From Marasmitruncus massiliensis (GTDB lineage: Bacteria; Bacillota; Clostridia; Oscillospirales; Ruminococcaceae), in the NCBI RefSeq assembly GCF_900186535.1, contig NZ_FYDE01000004.1, positions 744,001-808,000 of the forward strand: a stretch of DNA of 64,000 nucleotides, read 5' to 3'. Both the position numbers and the translations under genes were made by a program. The notes beneath the pieces were generated by a model. That model was given only the letters and a program-made list of their open reading frames with translations, did no database searches and was not told the DNA's origin. Shown here one piece after another: positions 41,847 to 51,181 of the stretch; position 1 is the stretch's first letter; each line of letters begins with the position of its first letter.

Positions 41847-43025
41847 TCAAAAATAAAGGGAGGGGGATGCTTTTGTAAAGAGCTCGATTCCGTTTTCAGT
41901 CACCAGCAGGGTATCTTCTATGTTATAAGTCTGCCTTGTTGAACTGTAAAAAGGAGTTTCGAAGCACAGCACCATCCCCGGTTCCAGGATTCGCGTTTCG
42001 CCGGGCGCGAAAAACGGAGCCTCTTCGCCCGATATATCACAGCTGATAGAATGGCCGTGATGTCCCCGCACATAGTTTTTGATACCGATTGCCTGCTGTG
42101 TTCCATGAAAAATATCAGACATTTTCACGCCGGGTCCCATGTGTTGGACAGCAAATTCATAGCCTCTCCAAAGTGCCGCGTAAAGCTCTTCTTTGTCTTT
42201 GGAAGCAGCCCCCCCGATTGCATAGGTTCTGCCGAGGTCCGACTTATAGCCGTCCGTATAGGGGCCGCCGTCCAGCCTGATGAGATCGCCTCTTTCAATT
42301 CTCCGGGGCTGCGGAATCCATGCCGGGGCAAAATCGGAACCCACCGTGTGGGACTGGCTTACAGCCGTCATGTCGGGCGCCAGTTTCAGGCAGGTTTTAT
42401 GAAAGATGTGGTGCACATCCACCGTTGTCATCCCCGGAACGATGGTCTTAGCCGTAATATTCATTGCCTTTTCCGCAAGCTGTGCGTTATGGCGCAGTAC
42501 CTCTATCTCCCAGGGTGTCTTGGTGATCCGTGCGTCGCTCAGAATTTTGGTACAATCGACAACATTATGGTCTCCGAACACTTTTCTGAGGTAACATCCG
42601 GATTCATAGGTAACCCACTTGCTCTGTACACCGATTTTGACGCCGTCTTTCTTGCTTGGAATCAGATTTACAGCCATATGGTAAGTCTTGTTGAGATCCG
42701 GTTGCACTTCTTTTGTCATCTGCTCTGTAGCATAGTCCTCTATGTAAATCCAGACAGGATATGCTTCAATCCTAATACTTGGATCACAGACCATAACTGC
42801 GGCGTTTTTTTCAAATTCACTGCAGATCAGCGCTACATCCCCATCTGCGGTGACTACTGCGGCAGCGTTTCCGGTTTTCCCCGAACGGTAAAGGCTGCGT
42901 ACCGCAAAGCCGGTGCTGTAAAAAACGCCATCTGCGGAAGTCAGAATCAGGGCATCCAGCCCCGCTTTCTGAATTTCAGTCTGCAGCTTTTTCACGATAG
43001 CCTTTTGGTCTCTTCCCTTGATCAT
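41847..43025 (-). CDS. M24-family metallopeptidase (Xaa-Pro/creatinase-like)
   Basis: A 392-residue protein with an N-terminal creatinase-like domain (to about residue 165) and a C-terminal pita-bread M24 domain. All five metal ligands can be seen: the two Asp in LDGGPYTDGYKSDLGR, His in RGHHGHS, Glu in CFETPF and Glu in NIEDTLLV. It would cleave Xaa-Pro peptide bonds or another C-N bond. The start is ATG 43025 after AGGGAAAA. It stands alone, divergent from the membrane protein at 43302. Confidence 0.85.
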   Translation of the reverse strand: MIKGRDQKAIVKKLQTEIQKAGLDALILTSADGVFYSTGFAVRSLYRSGKTGNAAAVVTADGDVALICSEFEKNAAVMVCDPSIRIEAYPVWIYIEDYATEQMTKEVQPDLNKTYHMAVNLIPSKKDGVKIGVQSKWVTYESGCYLRKVFGDHNVVDCTKILSDARITKTPWEIEVLRHNAQLAEKAMNITAKTIVPGMTTVDVHHIFHKTCLKLAPDMTAVSQSHTVGSDFAPAWIPQPRRIERGDLIRLDGGPYTDGYKSDLGRTYAIGGAASKDKEELYAALWRGYEFAVQHMGPGVKMSDIFHGTQQAIGIKNYVRGHHGHSISCDISGEEAPFFAPGETRILEPGMVLCFETPFYSSTRQTYNIEDTLLVTENGIELFTKASPSLYF

Positions 43026-43301
43026 ATTTTCCCTGCTTTCTAAATCTTTCTAAACCGTAATTGTTGGTACTAAGTATATCCAGTTTATTGCTATTGGGCA
43101 AATACATAAATTTGATTGGAACCATTATATTTTATCTATGGCAGGATAATCAGGGTGCTTAGACTTGTCTCCGTCCTTTCATTGCTTAATAGGGAATTTC
43201 TATAGCGGCAATCAAAGTTAAGTATTAGACAAACTACTCTGCCGATTTTATAATAAAAAGAAATCCTATACCCCATTAAACATAGGAGCATTCGATGAAA
43301 A

Positions 43302-44366
43302 ATGAATCTGATACTGACTGTCCTGATTAGCGCAATAGGGTCTCTCTTGTTTTATAAATTGAAAGTCCCGGCCGGTGCGATGGTGGGTGCGATTATTTTC
43401 AGTGCGGTTTTCAATATTCTTACAGGAATGGGCTGTTTCCCCAAATTGGTGAGGGTTGCCGTTCAGGCAATTGCCGGAGGCTTTATCGGGCAGAGAATCT
43501 CTCTGAATGATGTCCGAGAGATGAAGACCACTGTCAAACCGTCCCTGCAGCTATTTTTGGGAATTGTGTTCTTCAGTTTTCTGACCGGCATCGTAATCCA
43601 CGCCGTGTCGGATGTGGACATTACCACCGCCCTGCTTTCTTCTGTGCCGGGAGGAATGTCTGATATAGCAATGATCAGCACCGATGTGGGGGCGGACCCG
43701 ACACAGTCAACGGCGCTGCAGCTGGTGCGCTATTTAATCGCAATTCTGGTGCTCCCACAGGCTGCAACATGGATTTGCAGTCGGTTTGACCGCAAAAAGA
43801 TCGGGCAGAAGCCCGTCACCCCGCTTTCCCATGAGAAACCTCAGGAAAAGCCAAAAAAGGCCTGTACCCGCAAAAACGCATTGATAACGCTGCTGATCGC
43901 AGCCGTATCGGGCACGGCGGGTAGGCTGAGCGGATTCCCTGCGGGGGCAATTGTATTCTCGCTGTTTGCCGTTGCGGCATACAATATCCGCTATAGCAGG
44001 GCATACCTGCCGAAGCGGCTGCGGCTGCTGGCACAAAACTGTGCCGGAACTGTTATCGGTACCGGCATCTCGATGCACGATATACAACATTTCCACGAAC
44101 TTCTGGTCCCCGTAATACTGGTGACAATCAACTGCATTCTGATGAACTATGTCCTTGGGCTGCTCATTTATAAGACAAACCCACTGGATTTATCGACCAG
44201 CCTGTTTGCCTCAGTACCCGCGGGGCTTTCAGATATGGCGCTCATTTCCCTGGAATTGGGCGGGGATGCATCGAAAGTTATGGTTCTTCAATTGGTGCGT
44301 TATATTTGTGTAATGGCATTTATGCCTGTTATGATCAAGGTTTTCTCCTCAGCTTTTCCTTTCTGA
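43302..44366 (+). CDS. AbrB-family integral membrane protein (duplicated domain)
   Basis: A 354-residue polytopic membrane protein of the AbrB family (Pfam PF05145; the name is historical and unrelated to the DNA-binding AbrB). Two homologous halves each show the P-x-G-A core (KVPAGAMVGAIIFSAVF and GFPAGAIVFSLFAVAAY) and a later SVPGGMSDIAMIS or SVPAGLSDMALIS repeat. Function is unknown, probably transport. An AGGAG site sits 13 bases before the ATG. It is better placed for an overlapping 11-codon frame at 43295-43330, described among the findings. Confidence 0.82.
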   Translation: MNLILTVLISAIGSLLFYKLKVPAGAMVGAIIFSAVFNILTGMGCFPKLVRVAVQAIAGGFIGQRISLNDVREMKTTVKPSLQLFLGIVFFSFLTGIVIHAVSDVDITTALLSSVPGGMSDIAMISTDVGADPTQSTALQLVRYLIAILVLPQAATWICSRFDRKKIGQKPVTPLSHEKPQEKPKKACTRKNALITLLIAAVSGTAGRLSGFPAGAIVFSLFAVAAYNIRYSRAYLPKRLRLLAQNCAGTVIGTGISMHDIQHFHELLVPVILVTINCILMNYVLGLLIYKTNPLDLSTSLFASVPAGLSDMALISLELGGDASKVMVLQLVRYICVMAFMPVMIKVFSSAFPF

Positions 44367-44400
44367 ATGAAGCAGCGGGGCTGACAGATATGTTTCTAAA

Positions 44401-44446
44401 AAAATTTCCCAATTGCAGAACCATCAGGCTGAAATTGGGAAATTTT
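44401..44446. terminator. Terminator between AbrB-family gene and lysR
   Basis: A 14-bp AT-rich stem (44401-44414 with 44433-44446) with an 18-base loop lies between two convergent genes, about 35 bases after the membrane protein stop. A and T runs at its ends let it work in both directions. Confidence 0.6.
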
Positions 44447-44522
44447 GGTTATTGCGGGATCCCTGTGATGTACTTATACTGGAAAGAAAATGATCTGCCG
44501 GGGATAGCAGGCGGGAGGTGTC

Positions 44523-45443
44523 TTATCGCAGGGGGGTGCTGCCGCCGCTGTATAAGGCGTGGATCTCTTCGATGAACAGCTGGGCAGCCGTTGAAAGATA
44601 GTCGTTCTTGGTGTGGGCCACGACAACAGTCCAGTTGGAAGCGAACTTCGGGTCAATGCGGTAATAGGTGATCGGCAGCAGCGGCTGATAATACCGGATG
44701 GCAAATTCGGGAAGGATCGCAAAGCCAAGCCCATGGACGGAAAGAAACATGGCTGTTTCGGAACTGCTGGTCATAAGGGCGGTCTGGACAGTGATCCCCG
44801 CTTTTTTTAAAATCGAGTCTACCACAAAACGGGTTTTTTGATGGGGCCTTGCCAGAATAAAGGGCTGGTTATTCAGTTGTGTGATGTCAAAGATATTGGT
44901 TTCAGGGTCAACAAACTTTAAAAGGGGATGGTTGGGCGGAGCGCAAAGGACCATCTCACAGGTAAAAATGGTTTCATAATTTAAATCCATTCCCAGGGGA
45001 AGGGCCATGATGGCCAGATCGGTCTTTCCTTTGATTAACGAGGATTCCAGGGTCTTGGATTCCTGCTCATACAGGATCACGTCCATGCCTGGATATTTTT
45101 GGACGTAATTGGAATAGATTCGCGGCATGATCTGACAGGCCAGCAATGTTGGTACCCCCACGACCAGCCGCCCGCGTTTCATGTTGTTCATGTCGGAAAT
45201 CGCGTTTTCCATGTCGCGGTATGTTTTTGAAATCTTATTGGAGGCATCCAGAAAAATTTCACCGGCATAAGTCAGCGTGATTCCCGAGTTGGTACGGACA
45301 AACAGCTGTGTACCCAGCTGTTCTTCAATTTTATGGATGCACTGACTCAAGGAGGGCTGTGCGATAAACAGGCGCTGAGCTGCTCTTGTGATGTTACCTT
45401 CCTCAGCGACAACCGTAATATATTCTAAATCCTTTGTATTCAT
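44523..45443 (-). CDS. LysR-family transcriptional regulator 1
   Basis: A 306-residue LTTR. The N-terminal helix-turn-helix (residues about 3-62) reads AEEGNITRAAQRLFIAQPSLSQCIHKIEEQLGTQLF in two parts of the helix. The effector domain follows from about residue 90 (RGRLVVGVPTLLACQIMPRIY). It is divergent from the TRAP transporter operon, the classical LTTR arrangement, and probably senses its transported acid. Its recognition helix closely resembles that of the second LysR at 56026, so the two may share targets. ATG 45443 follows AAGGAGGAGC. Confidence 0.92.
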   Translation of the reverse strand: MNTKDLEYITVVAEEGNITRAAQRLFIAQPSLSQCIHKIEEQLGTQLFVRTNSGITLTYAGEIFLDASNKISKTYRDMENAISDMNNMKRGRLVVGVPTLLACQIMPRIYSNYVQKYPGMDVILYEQESKTLESSLIKGKTDLAIMALPLGMDLNYETIFTCEMVLCAPPNHPLLKFVDPETNIFDITQLNNQPFILARPHQKTRFVVDSILKKAGITVQTALMTSSSETAMFLSVHGLGFAILPEFAIRYYQPLLPITYYRIDPKFASNWTVVVAHTKNDYLSTAAQLFIEEIHALYSGGSTPLR

Positions 45444-45759
45444 TTCTGCTCCTCCTTGCTTTAATTCCGTGACATCAATTTTGTAAATTATACATCACAA
45501 TTGGTAAAGGTACAAGGCAAACAGATAAGTGGACGCAATAGGAAAATCCAATGACAGCATACAGGTATTATGTATTAGACACATAAAGAATCTGTAAATA
45601 TAATAATTATAAGCTTTTTAAACTGTTTGAGTTGAATTTTAAAAAGAAAGGGGAAACTGTAACCTTTTGTAACTGTGTATGGCACAATGGCGTGATAATA
45701 CAGCAGATCAGATAGAACAAAACGTTTCGCCAGCGAGACAAAATTTGAGGAGGATAACA
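45444..45759 (+). promoter_or_regulatory. Divergent lysR/TRAP control region with LysR-type site
   Basis: The 316-base gap holds no gene. A near-palindromic site with ATAGGA and CCAAT arms lies at 45538-45552, followed by a promoter with TAGACA (45576-45581) and TATAAT (45599-45604), 17 bases apart, reading towards the transporter. The predicted start (about 45611) puts the site centre near -66, the usual position of an LTTR recognition site. The same arrangement recurs at 55931 and 57094. Confidence 0.75.
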
Positions 45760-47616
45760 ATGGCGGCAAAAAAAATTTATTTGGCCTTATCGTCTGTATT
45801 TGTAATTTTTCACCTTTACACTGCAATGTTCGGAGTGGTTTCCGGAAACGGACAGCGTGCGATCCACTTGTTGCTGATACTTTCCCTGTTGTTTTTAAGA
45901 GCTTTTATCAAAGATGAGAAACTCGTAAACAAAATAGCAGACATCGCTTTTTTAGTAATGGGAGTGGCAAGCGTGGGTTACGTGCTGTATATCACCCCGG
46001 CGTATGACCTGCGGGGCGGGATTACCTATCCCATCGACGTGTTTTTCGGGATTCTGCTGATTATTTCGCTGATTTACGCTACCTATAAATCAATCGGTCC
46101 GTCACTTTCCATTGTTGCGGCCTGTTTTATCGCTTACGCGTTTATGGGGCAGTGGATGCCTTCCATCCTGCAGCACGGAGGATTTAAGCTCAGCAGGTTT
46201 ATCCATCTGGTTGTCTACACCTCCGACGGGATCTTCGGTTCCGCTTTAAACGCCTCAGCAAATTATATCGTATTGTTTATCATTCTGGGCGCCGTATTTA
46301 ATGAGACAGGCGTGGGAGATTATTTCACCACAATTGCCGCCGCATGGTTCGGCAAGATGAGAGGCGGGCCTGCAAAGGTGGCGGTGGTTGCTTCCGGCTT
46401 CTTTGGCTCCATCTCAGGCTCTTCCATTGCGAATGTGATCGGGACAGGCACTTTTACCATCCCCATGATGAAAAAAACCGGGTTTGAGCCGGAGTATGCC
46501 GGAGCTGTGGAAGCTGCTGCATCTACAGGCGGGCAGATCATGCCTCCTGTGATGGGCGCCGCTGCATTTCTGGTGGCGGAGATCCTGCAAGTGCCTTATT
46601 TCGAGGTCGTGAAAGCGTCCGCTATTCCGGCTGTTCTCTATTTCGCCGCCATTCTGATGATTATCGATCTTTATGCGCGTCGCAAAAATATCAAGGGGAT
46701 GGACCACAGCGAAATACCGGACATCAAAACCCTGGTCAAACGAATTTACTTGTTTTTCCCGCTGATTGCCCTTGTCGTTTTTATAGGGCCTATGAAGCTG
46801 ACCATTACAAAAGGCGGCATTTTCACGTTGATTTTTACAGCCTTTATCGTTTCGTTCAGTAAGGAAAATCGGATTACCAAGGAAAAGCTCGCCAAAATTG
46901 CGACAAGTTCGGCAAATGGGTCTATGTCGGTTGCAACGGCCTGCGCGCTGGTGGGAATTATTATTGGGACTGTGCTCGGGTCCGGTCTTGGTTACAGGCT
47001 GTCCGCGATTCTGGTGGAGGCTTCAGGCGGAAAAGTCGCGCTGCTTCTGATACTGACCATGATTGTATCCCTGATACTGGGTATGGGCCTTCCGACGTCC
47101 GCCGCCTATCTTGTCCTCGCAACGCTGGTTGCTCCCGCGATGATCAAGCTCGGTGTTTTGCCGATGGCGGCCCACTTGTTTATCTTCTACTTTGGCGTCA
47201 TATCCAACATTACGCCGCCTGTTGCGATGGCCGCCTATGCGGCGGCGGGCATTGCCCAGTGCAGTCCCTCGAAATGCGGCTTCCGGGCGTTCCAGCTCGC
47301 TCTTTCCGGATTTATCCTTCCGTTTATGTTTGTCTATAATCCGGTGCTGCTTGCGCAGGGGGCATGGTATTCCATTCTGTATTCGTTCGGCATGGCCCTG
47401 CTGGGCATCTATCTGTTAAGCTGTGCGGTGGAACAATATTTTGTCAAGTGGCCGATTACAAACATTGAGCGGGTGATTCTACTCTGCGCGTCACTGTTGC
47501 TGATTGATTCCGGCGTTGTCACTGATATCACAGGCGCCGCAATCATGGCTCTTTTGCTGTTTTATCATTTCATCAGGGAGAAAAGAAAATCGGTTCCCAT
47601 TTCTCAGAATCCGTAA
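45760..47616 (+). CDS. TRAP transporter fused 4TM/12TM permease (TAXI type)
   Basis: A 618-residue membrane protein in which the small (4TM) and large (12TM) TRAP subunits are joined, as in TAXI-type TRAP transporters. Many hydrophobic helices are visible; conserved loops include GFFGSISGSSIANVIGTG, EAAASTGGQIMPPVMGAAAF and MGLPTSAAYLVLATLVAPA. With the binding protein at 47675 it would import an organic acid driven by a sodium or proton gradient. ATG 45760 follows GAGGAGGATAAC. A hairpin between this gene and the next (47615-47640) may balance expression. Confidence 0.92.
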   Translation: MAAKKIYLALSSVFVIFHLYTAMFGVVSGNGQRAIHLLLILSLLFLRAFIKDEKLVNKIADIAFLVMGVASVGYVLYITPAYDLRGGITYPIDVFFGILLIISLIYATYKSIGPSLSIVAACFIAYAFMGQWMPSILQHGGFKLSRFIHLVVYTSDGIFGSALNASANYIVLFIILGAVFNETGVGDYFTTIAAAWFGKMRGGPAKVAVVASGFFGSISGSSIANVIGTGTFTIPMMKKTGFEPEYAGAVEAAASTGGQIMPPVMGAAAFLVAEILQVPYFEVVKASAIPAVLYFAAILMIIDLYARRKNIKGMDHSEIPDIKTLVKRIYLFFPLIALVVFIGPMKLTITKGGIFTLIFTAFIVSFSKENRITKEKLAKIATSSANGSMSVATACALVGIIIGTVLGSGLGYRLSAILVEASGGKVALLLILTMIVSLILGMGLPTSAAYLVLATLVAPAMIKLGVLPMAAHLFIFYFGVISNITPPVAMAAYAAAGIAQCSPSKCGFRAFQLALSGFILPFMFVYNPVLLAQGAWYSILYSFGMALLGIYLLSCAVEQYFVKWPITNIERVILLCASLLLIDSGVVTDITGAAIMALLLFYHFIREKRKSVPISQNP

Positions 47617-47640
47617 CGATATGCAAAGGTGCATATCGTT
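47615..47640 (+). other. Intercistronic hairpin between TRAP permease and binding protein
   Basis: An 11-bp perfect stem (47615-47625 with 47630-47640, loop AAGG) starts at the permease stop codon. It has no T run. It probably protects the downstream mRNA or tunes the ratio of binding protein to permease. Confidence 0.5.
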
Positions 47641-47674
47641 CCATATAATACAATAAATGAGAGGACGGTCAAAA

Positions 47675-48742
47675 ATGAAAAAAGTATTTAACGGTATTTT
47701 AGCATGTTTAATTGCCGCTTCCATGCTTGCCGGATGCGCAGGTACAACCTCATCGTCGCCTTCTGCCCCTTCTGCGGAGACTTCGGGCGCAGACGCACAG
47801 GCATCGCCTGCGCCCGATATTTCTGTGTCGGCGGCAAACGATGGGGTAGAGCGAAAATCACAGGTTATCACCATTGCCTGCGGAACCAGCGCGGGTGTGG
47901 GCTATGTCACAACGACCACTACCGGAGCGATTTTAAATAAGTTATATCCGGAATACCAGATCAAGCCGGAACTGACCACCGGTTCACAGGAGAACGTGAA
48001 TCTGATCACACAGGGCGTTGCTCAGATCGGTGTGTGTATGGCAGATTCAGCCTTGGCCGCGTACAATGGCGAACGTGAGTTCAATGAGTCCACGAAGGGA
48101 AAAATTAATTTTATCACTGGCGGATACATAACGACGATCACACAGTTTGTCCCGAAGAATTCGACGGCCAAGAGTCTCGCGGATCTGAAAGGTAAAAAAA
48201 TCGGTGTCTCTAAAGGTGTTATGTCCCAGTTTTACTTCCCGACGATTCTGAAAGCCTATGGATTGTCCGAATCTGATTTTAATATCAGTGTGCTCTCTAT
48301 CGGGGACATCACCGCGGGCGTTCAGGACGGGAATCTGGACTATGGAGTCCATGTTGCCTCTACTCCCAATACCGCGATTTCCGACCTTGCCATGTCTGCG
48401 GGCATCAACCTGCTGACGATGAGTGACGATATCAGGGATAAAATCATTGAAGAAAATCCTTACTTCCAAAAAGTGACGATTGAAAAGGATGTCTATTCCA
48501 CAGAGGATGATTCTGATACTCTGGCAACCAGAAATGTATATATCTGTTCCGCCGATGCCGATGAGCAGGTGGTTTACGACTGGATAAAAACCCTGATTGA
48601 ATATCATGACGATATTGCTCTTGCGCATCCGCAGGCAGGTGACTTTGGCGGCAAAGACGGCGCCAATGCCCTGGAAGGACAGCTCATTCCGATTCATCCC
48701 GGCGCGGAGCGCTATTATAAGGAAATCGGACTGATCAAATAA
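47675..48742 (+). CDS. TAXI-family TRAP solute-binding lipoprotein
   Basis: A 355-residue TAXI-type substrate-binding protein with a lipoprotein signal peptide (lipobox LAGC), a Ser/Ala/Pro linker to about residue 50, and the family core (ITIACGTSAGVGYVTTTTTGAI, LADLKGKKIGVSKG, AGVQDGNLDYGVH). TAXI stands for TRAP-associated extracytoplasmic immunogenic protein. It is the partner of the fused permease. Context with citrate lyase and aconitase-like enzymes suggests a di- or tricarboxylate as ligand, but the known TAXI ligands are varied. Confidence 0.9.
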   Translation: MKKVFNGILACLIAASMLAGCAGTTSSSPSAPSAETSGADAQASPAPDISVSAANDGVERKSQVITIACGTSAGVGYVTTTTTGAILNKLYPEYQIKPELTTGSQENVNLITQGVAQIGVCMADSALAAYNGEREFNESTKGKINFITGGYITTITQFVPKNSTAKSLADLKGKKIGVSKGVMSQFYFPTILKAYGLSESDFNISVLSIGDITAGVQDGNLDYGVHVASTPNTAISDLAMSAGINLLTMSDDIRDKIIEENPYFQKVTIEKDVYSTEDDSDTLATRNVYICSADADEQVVYDWIKTLIEYHDDIALAHPQAGDFGGKDGANALEGQLIPIHPGAERYYKEIGLIK

Positions 48743-48756
48743 ACACACAGGCAACG

Positions 48757-48784
48757 AAACCGCCGGTTTAACCGGCGGTTTTTC
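48757..48784 (+). terminator. Terminator of TRAP-TAXI operon
   Basis: An 11-bp GC-rich stem (48757-48767 with 48771-48781) followed by TTTC, 14 bases after the binding-protein stop. Confidence 0.8.
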
Positions 48785-48798
48785 AGATGGTTTTTTGC

Positions 48799-48835
48799 AA
48801 AAAGTCTCCCCGCTGGAAAAGCGGGGAGACTTTTT
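48799..48835 (-). terminator. Terminator of the minus-strand hydratase operon
   Basis: A 16-bp stem (48799-48814 with 48820-48835) flanked by A and T runs, 7 bases beyond the hydratase stop. It forms a back-to-back pair with the TRAP terminator between convergent operons and may act in both directions. Confidence 0.8.
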
Positions 48836-48841
48836 ATTTTG

Positions 48842-51130
48842 TTATTTGGAACCTTCAGCGTAATAGTTGATCAGGCTTCCCGCCAAAACGATTTGTGTCT
48901 CTTCCTCAGAAAGCGCGCTGATGGTAAGCGGAATGTCGTTGAGCACTTTGCCGTCCCGAATCAGTGCGGCCTGAATTTTCTGCTGCCCGGAAGCGATTAC
49001 CTGCCGGATATTTGGAAGATATAGCAGATCCCCCCTTCGCAGAATATGCAAGAGCGCTGCGTCTCCGAGAAACGGGATCATTCCCCAGTTTACCAGATTG
49101 GACCGGTAACGTTTGGTGGCGTATTCCACGCAGATATTGGCCAGCCCGCCCAGCACCCTCTGGCACGAGGCGGCCTGTTCCCGGGCGGAGCCGTCTCCCG
49201 GCTTGATCGAATAGATCACGCTGCCGAAACAGGTCGTCTGCAGGAACTGTCCGCGGCTCCGGGAGGGATATCCCAAAGCGGCGATAACGCCGTCTGCAAA
49301 GCTGGCAAGCTCCGGCGAAGCATCCCCGCCCTGACGGAGCAGTTCCAGCCTCTGAATCTCCTTTGCGCCGTCTACATACTGCGGGTCGCGGCGAGAAAGT
49401 GTGAAACCGGCCATCCGTTTCGGATTGGAGCGGTAAGAGGCTGCGTCCCCCGAAGGGATCAGTTCATCTGTAGTAGTCACTGGGTCACCGATAACAGAAC
49501 AGACTTTCAGCAAAGCGTTTTCCGGCAGCGCAATCATATTGGGCCAGTCGGTGATGTTGGGGCCAAAGCGGAGTTCGGTTTCCGGTTCAGGATGCCCGAA
49601 TCCGTTGTAAACACTTTTCCGATAGGAACTTTCATCAAAATGGTACACCGGTTCCTGATCGTCATACTCCACGTCGGCCGCTGATTTTAAGAATCCGCCA
49701 TTTGCCGCGGTGGCCGCGACCGAGCGGGCGTCCATCAGCGCCACAGACGCCATCTGGTGTTCTTTCGGCTTGGAGCCCTCCCGGTTGGGGAAGTTGCGGG
49801 TGGTATGCCGGATGGCGAGCGAACCGTTGGCAGGGACATCTCCCGCGCCAAAGCAGGGACCGCAGAAGGAGGGTTTCAGTACGACGCCGGCCTCCATCAG
49901 GTCCTGTACGGCCCCGTTTCGGATGAGCTCCAGAAGTACCGGATTGCTGGCAGGGTAGACGCTCATACTGAAAAACTCATTGGGGATGCTCTTTCCCTTC
50001 ATAATCCGCGCGGCACAGACCAGGTTTTCAAAGCTGCCTCCGGAGCATCCCGCGATTTCGGCCTGATCGACGCGGAATTCATGACCATGCAGTTTGGAGC
50101 GAAGGTCGAGATGCAGTTCCGGATTGTCGATCTGCTTCTGTGCACTTTGTTCCACATCGGCGAGAATTTCCTCGGCATTTTCACGGAATTCCCGGATGCT
50201 GTATGCGTTGCTGGGGTGGAACGGGAAGGCAATCATCGGCTCGATTTTGTCCAGGTCGATGATAACGGCACCATCATAACAGGCGTTCCTGCCCGGAGCC
50301 AGTTCCGCATATGCCTCAGGCCGCCCGTGAAGTTCAAAATATTGTTTTGTCCTGTTGTCGGTAACCCAGACGGAGGACAGGCAGGTCGTTTCCGTGGTCA
50401 TAACGTCGATGCCATTGCGGAAATCCATCGAAAGATGCTCAATGCCGGGGCCGACAAATTCCAGAATCTTATTCTTTACAAACCCATTCTGGAAAACAGC
50501 CTTCACCAGTGTCAGGGCAACATCCTGAGGGCCGACTCCATGCCCGGGCCTGCCCTGCATCCAGACGGCAACCACCTTGGGAGGCTCAATATCGTATGTG
50601 CGGCAGAGCAGCTGCTTGACCAGTTCTCCGCCGCCTTCCCCGATGCCGAGCGTGCCCAGCGCGCCGTACCGCGTATGGCTGTCTGAGCCGAGCACCATGC
50701 GGCCGCATCCGCTGAGCATCTCCCGGGCGTAGGAGTGAATAATCGACTGGTTGGCGGGAACAAAGATGCCGCCGTATTTTTTGCACGCGGACATGCCGAA
50801 CATGTGGTCGTCGCGGTTGATGGTTCCCCCGACCGCGCAGAGGCTGTTGTGGCAGTTTGTCAGCACATAGGGAATCGGAAACTCTTTCAGCCCGCTGGCC
50901 CTTGCGGTCTGGATAACGCCTACATAAGTCAGATCATGGGAAATCAGCGAATCAAATTTCAGCTTTATCTGTTTGTCCGCAGAAGTATTGTGGCTTTTCA
51001 GAACCTGATATGTAATCGTATTTTCCCGCCCTGTACGTAGAGCTTCCTGCATGTGCTTATCGCTCTGACCCAACGGCACAAGTGTACTATCCGGCTTGAG
51101 ACATACCGGAGCGTCAATCAATTCAACCAT
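48842..51130 (-). CDS. Aconitase-superfamily hydratase (YbhJ-like)
   Basis: A 762-residue aconitase-type protein with the swivel domain fused at the C terminus, like E. coli YbhJ, a hydratase of unknown substrate. Motifs visible are SDSHTRYGALGTLGIGEGGGELV (substrate/cluster region), IAGCSGGSFENL and FCGPCFGAGDVPANG, supplying the cysteines of a [4Fe-4S] cluster; the C-terminal half has the swivel domain. It would hydrate or dehydrate a tri- or dicarboxylate. ATG 51130 follows AAGGAGG with 7-base spacing; upstream in-frame codons lack a site. It is last in a five-gene operon. Confidence 0.85.
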   Translation of the reverse strand: MVELIDAPVCLKPDSTLVPLGQSDKHMQEALRTGRENTITYQVLKSHNTSADKQIKLKFDSLISHDLTYVGVIQTARASGLKEFPIPYVLTNCHNSLCAVGGTINRDDHMFGMSACKKYGGIFVPANQSIIHSYAREMLSGCGRMVLGSDSHTRYGALGTLGIGEGGGELVKQLLCRTYDIEPPKVVAVWMQGRPGHGVGPQDVALTLVKAVFQNGFVKNKILEFVGPGIEHLSMDFRNGIDVMTTETTCLSSVWVTDNRTKQYFELHGRPEAYAELAPGRNACYDGAVIIDLDKIEPMIAFPFHPSNAYSIREFRENAEEILADVEQSAQKQIDNPELHLDLRSKLHGHEFRVDQAEIAGCSGGSFENLVCAARIMKGKSIPNEFFSMSVYPASNPVLLELIRNGAVQDLMEAGVVLKPSFCGPCFGAGDVPANGSLAIRHTTRNFPNREGSKPKEHQMASVALMDARSVAATAANGGFLKSAADVEYDDQEPVYHFDESSYRKSVYNGFGHPEPETELRFGPNITDWPNMIALPENALLKVCSVIGDPVTTTDELIPSGDAASYRSNPKRMAGFTLSRRDPQYVDGAKEIQRLELLRQGGDASPELASFADGVIAALGYPSRSRGQFLQTTCFGSVIYSIKPGDGSAREQAASCQRVLGGLANICVEYATKRYRSNLVNWGMIPFLGDAALLHILRRGDLLYLPNIRQVIASGQQKIQAALIRDGKVLNDIPLTISALSEEETQIVLAGSLINYYAEGSK

Positions 51131-51181
51131 GAAAAAACCTCCTTGATAATTCATAAATTTCAATAGCAAACCGGAAGATAC

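Noticed and set aside
43302-44366. AbrB transition-state DNA-binding regulator
   Set aside because: The protein is a polytopic membrane protein with duplicated P-x-G-A domains; the shared name is historical.
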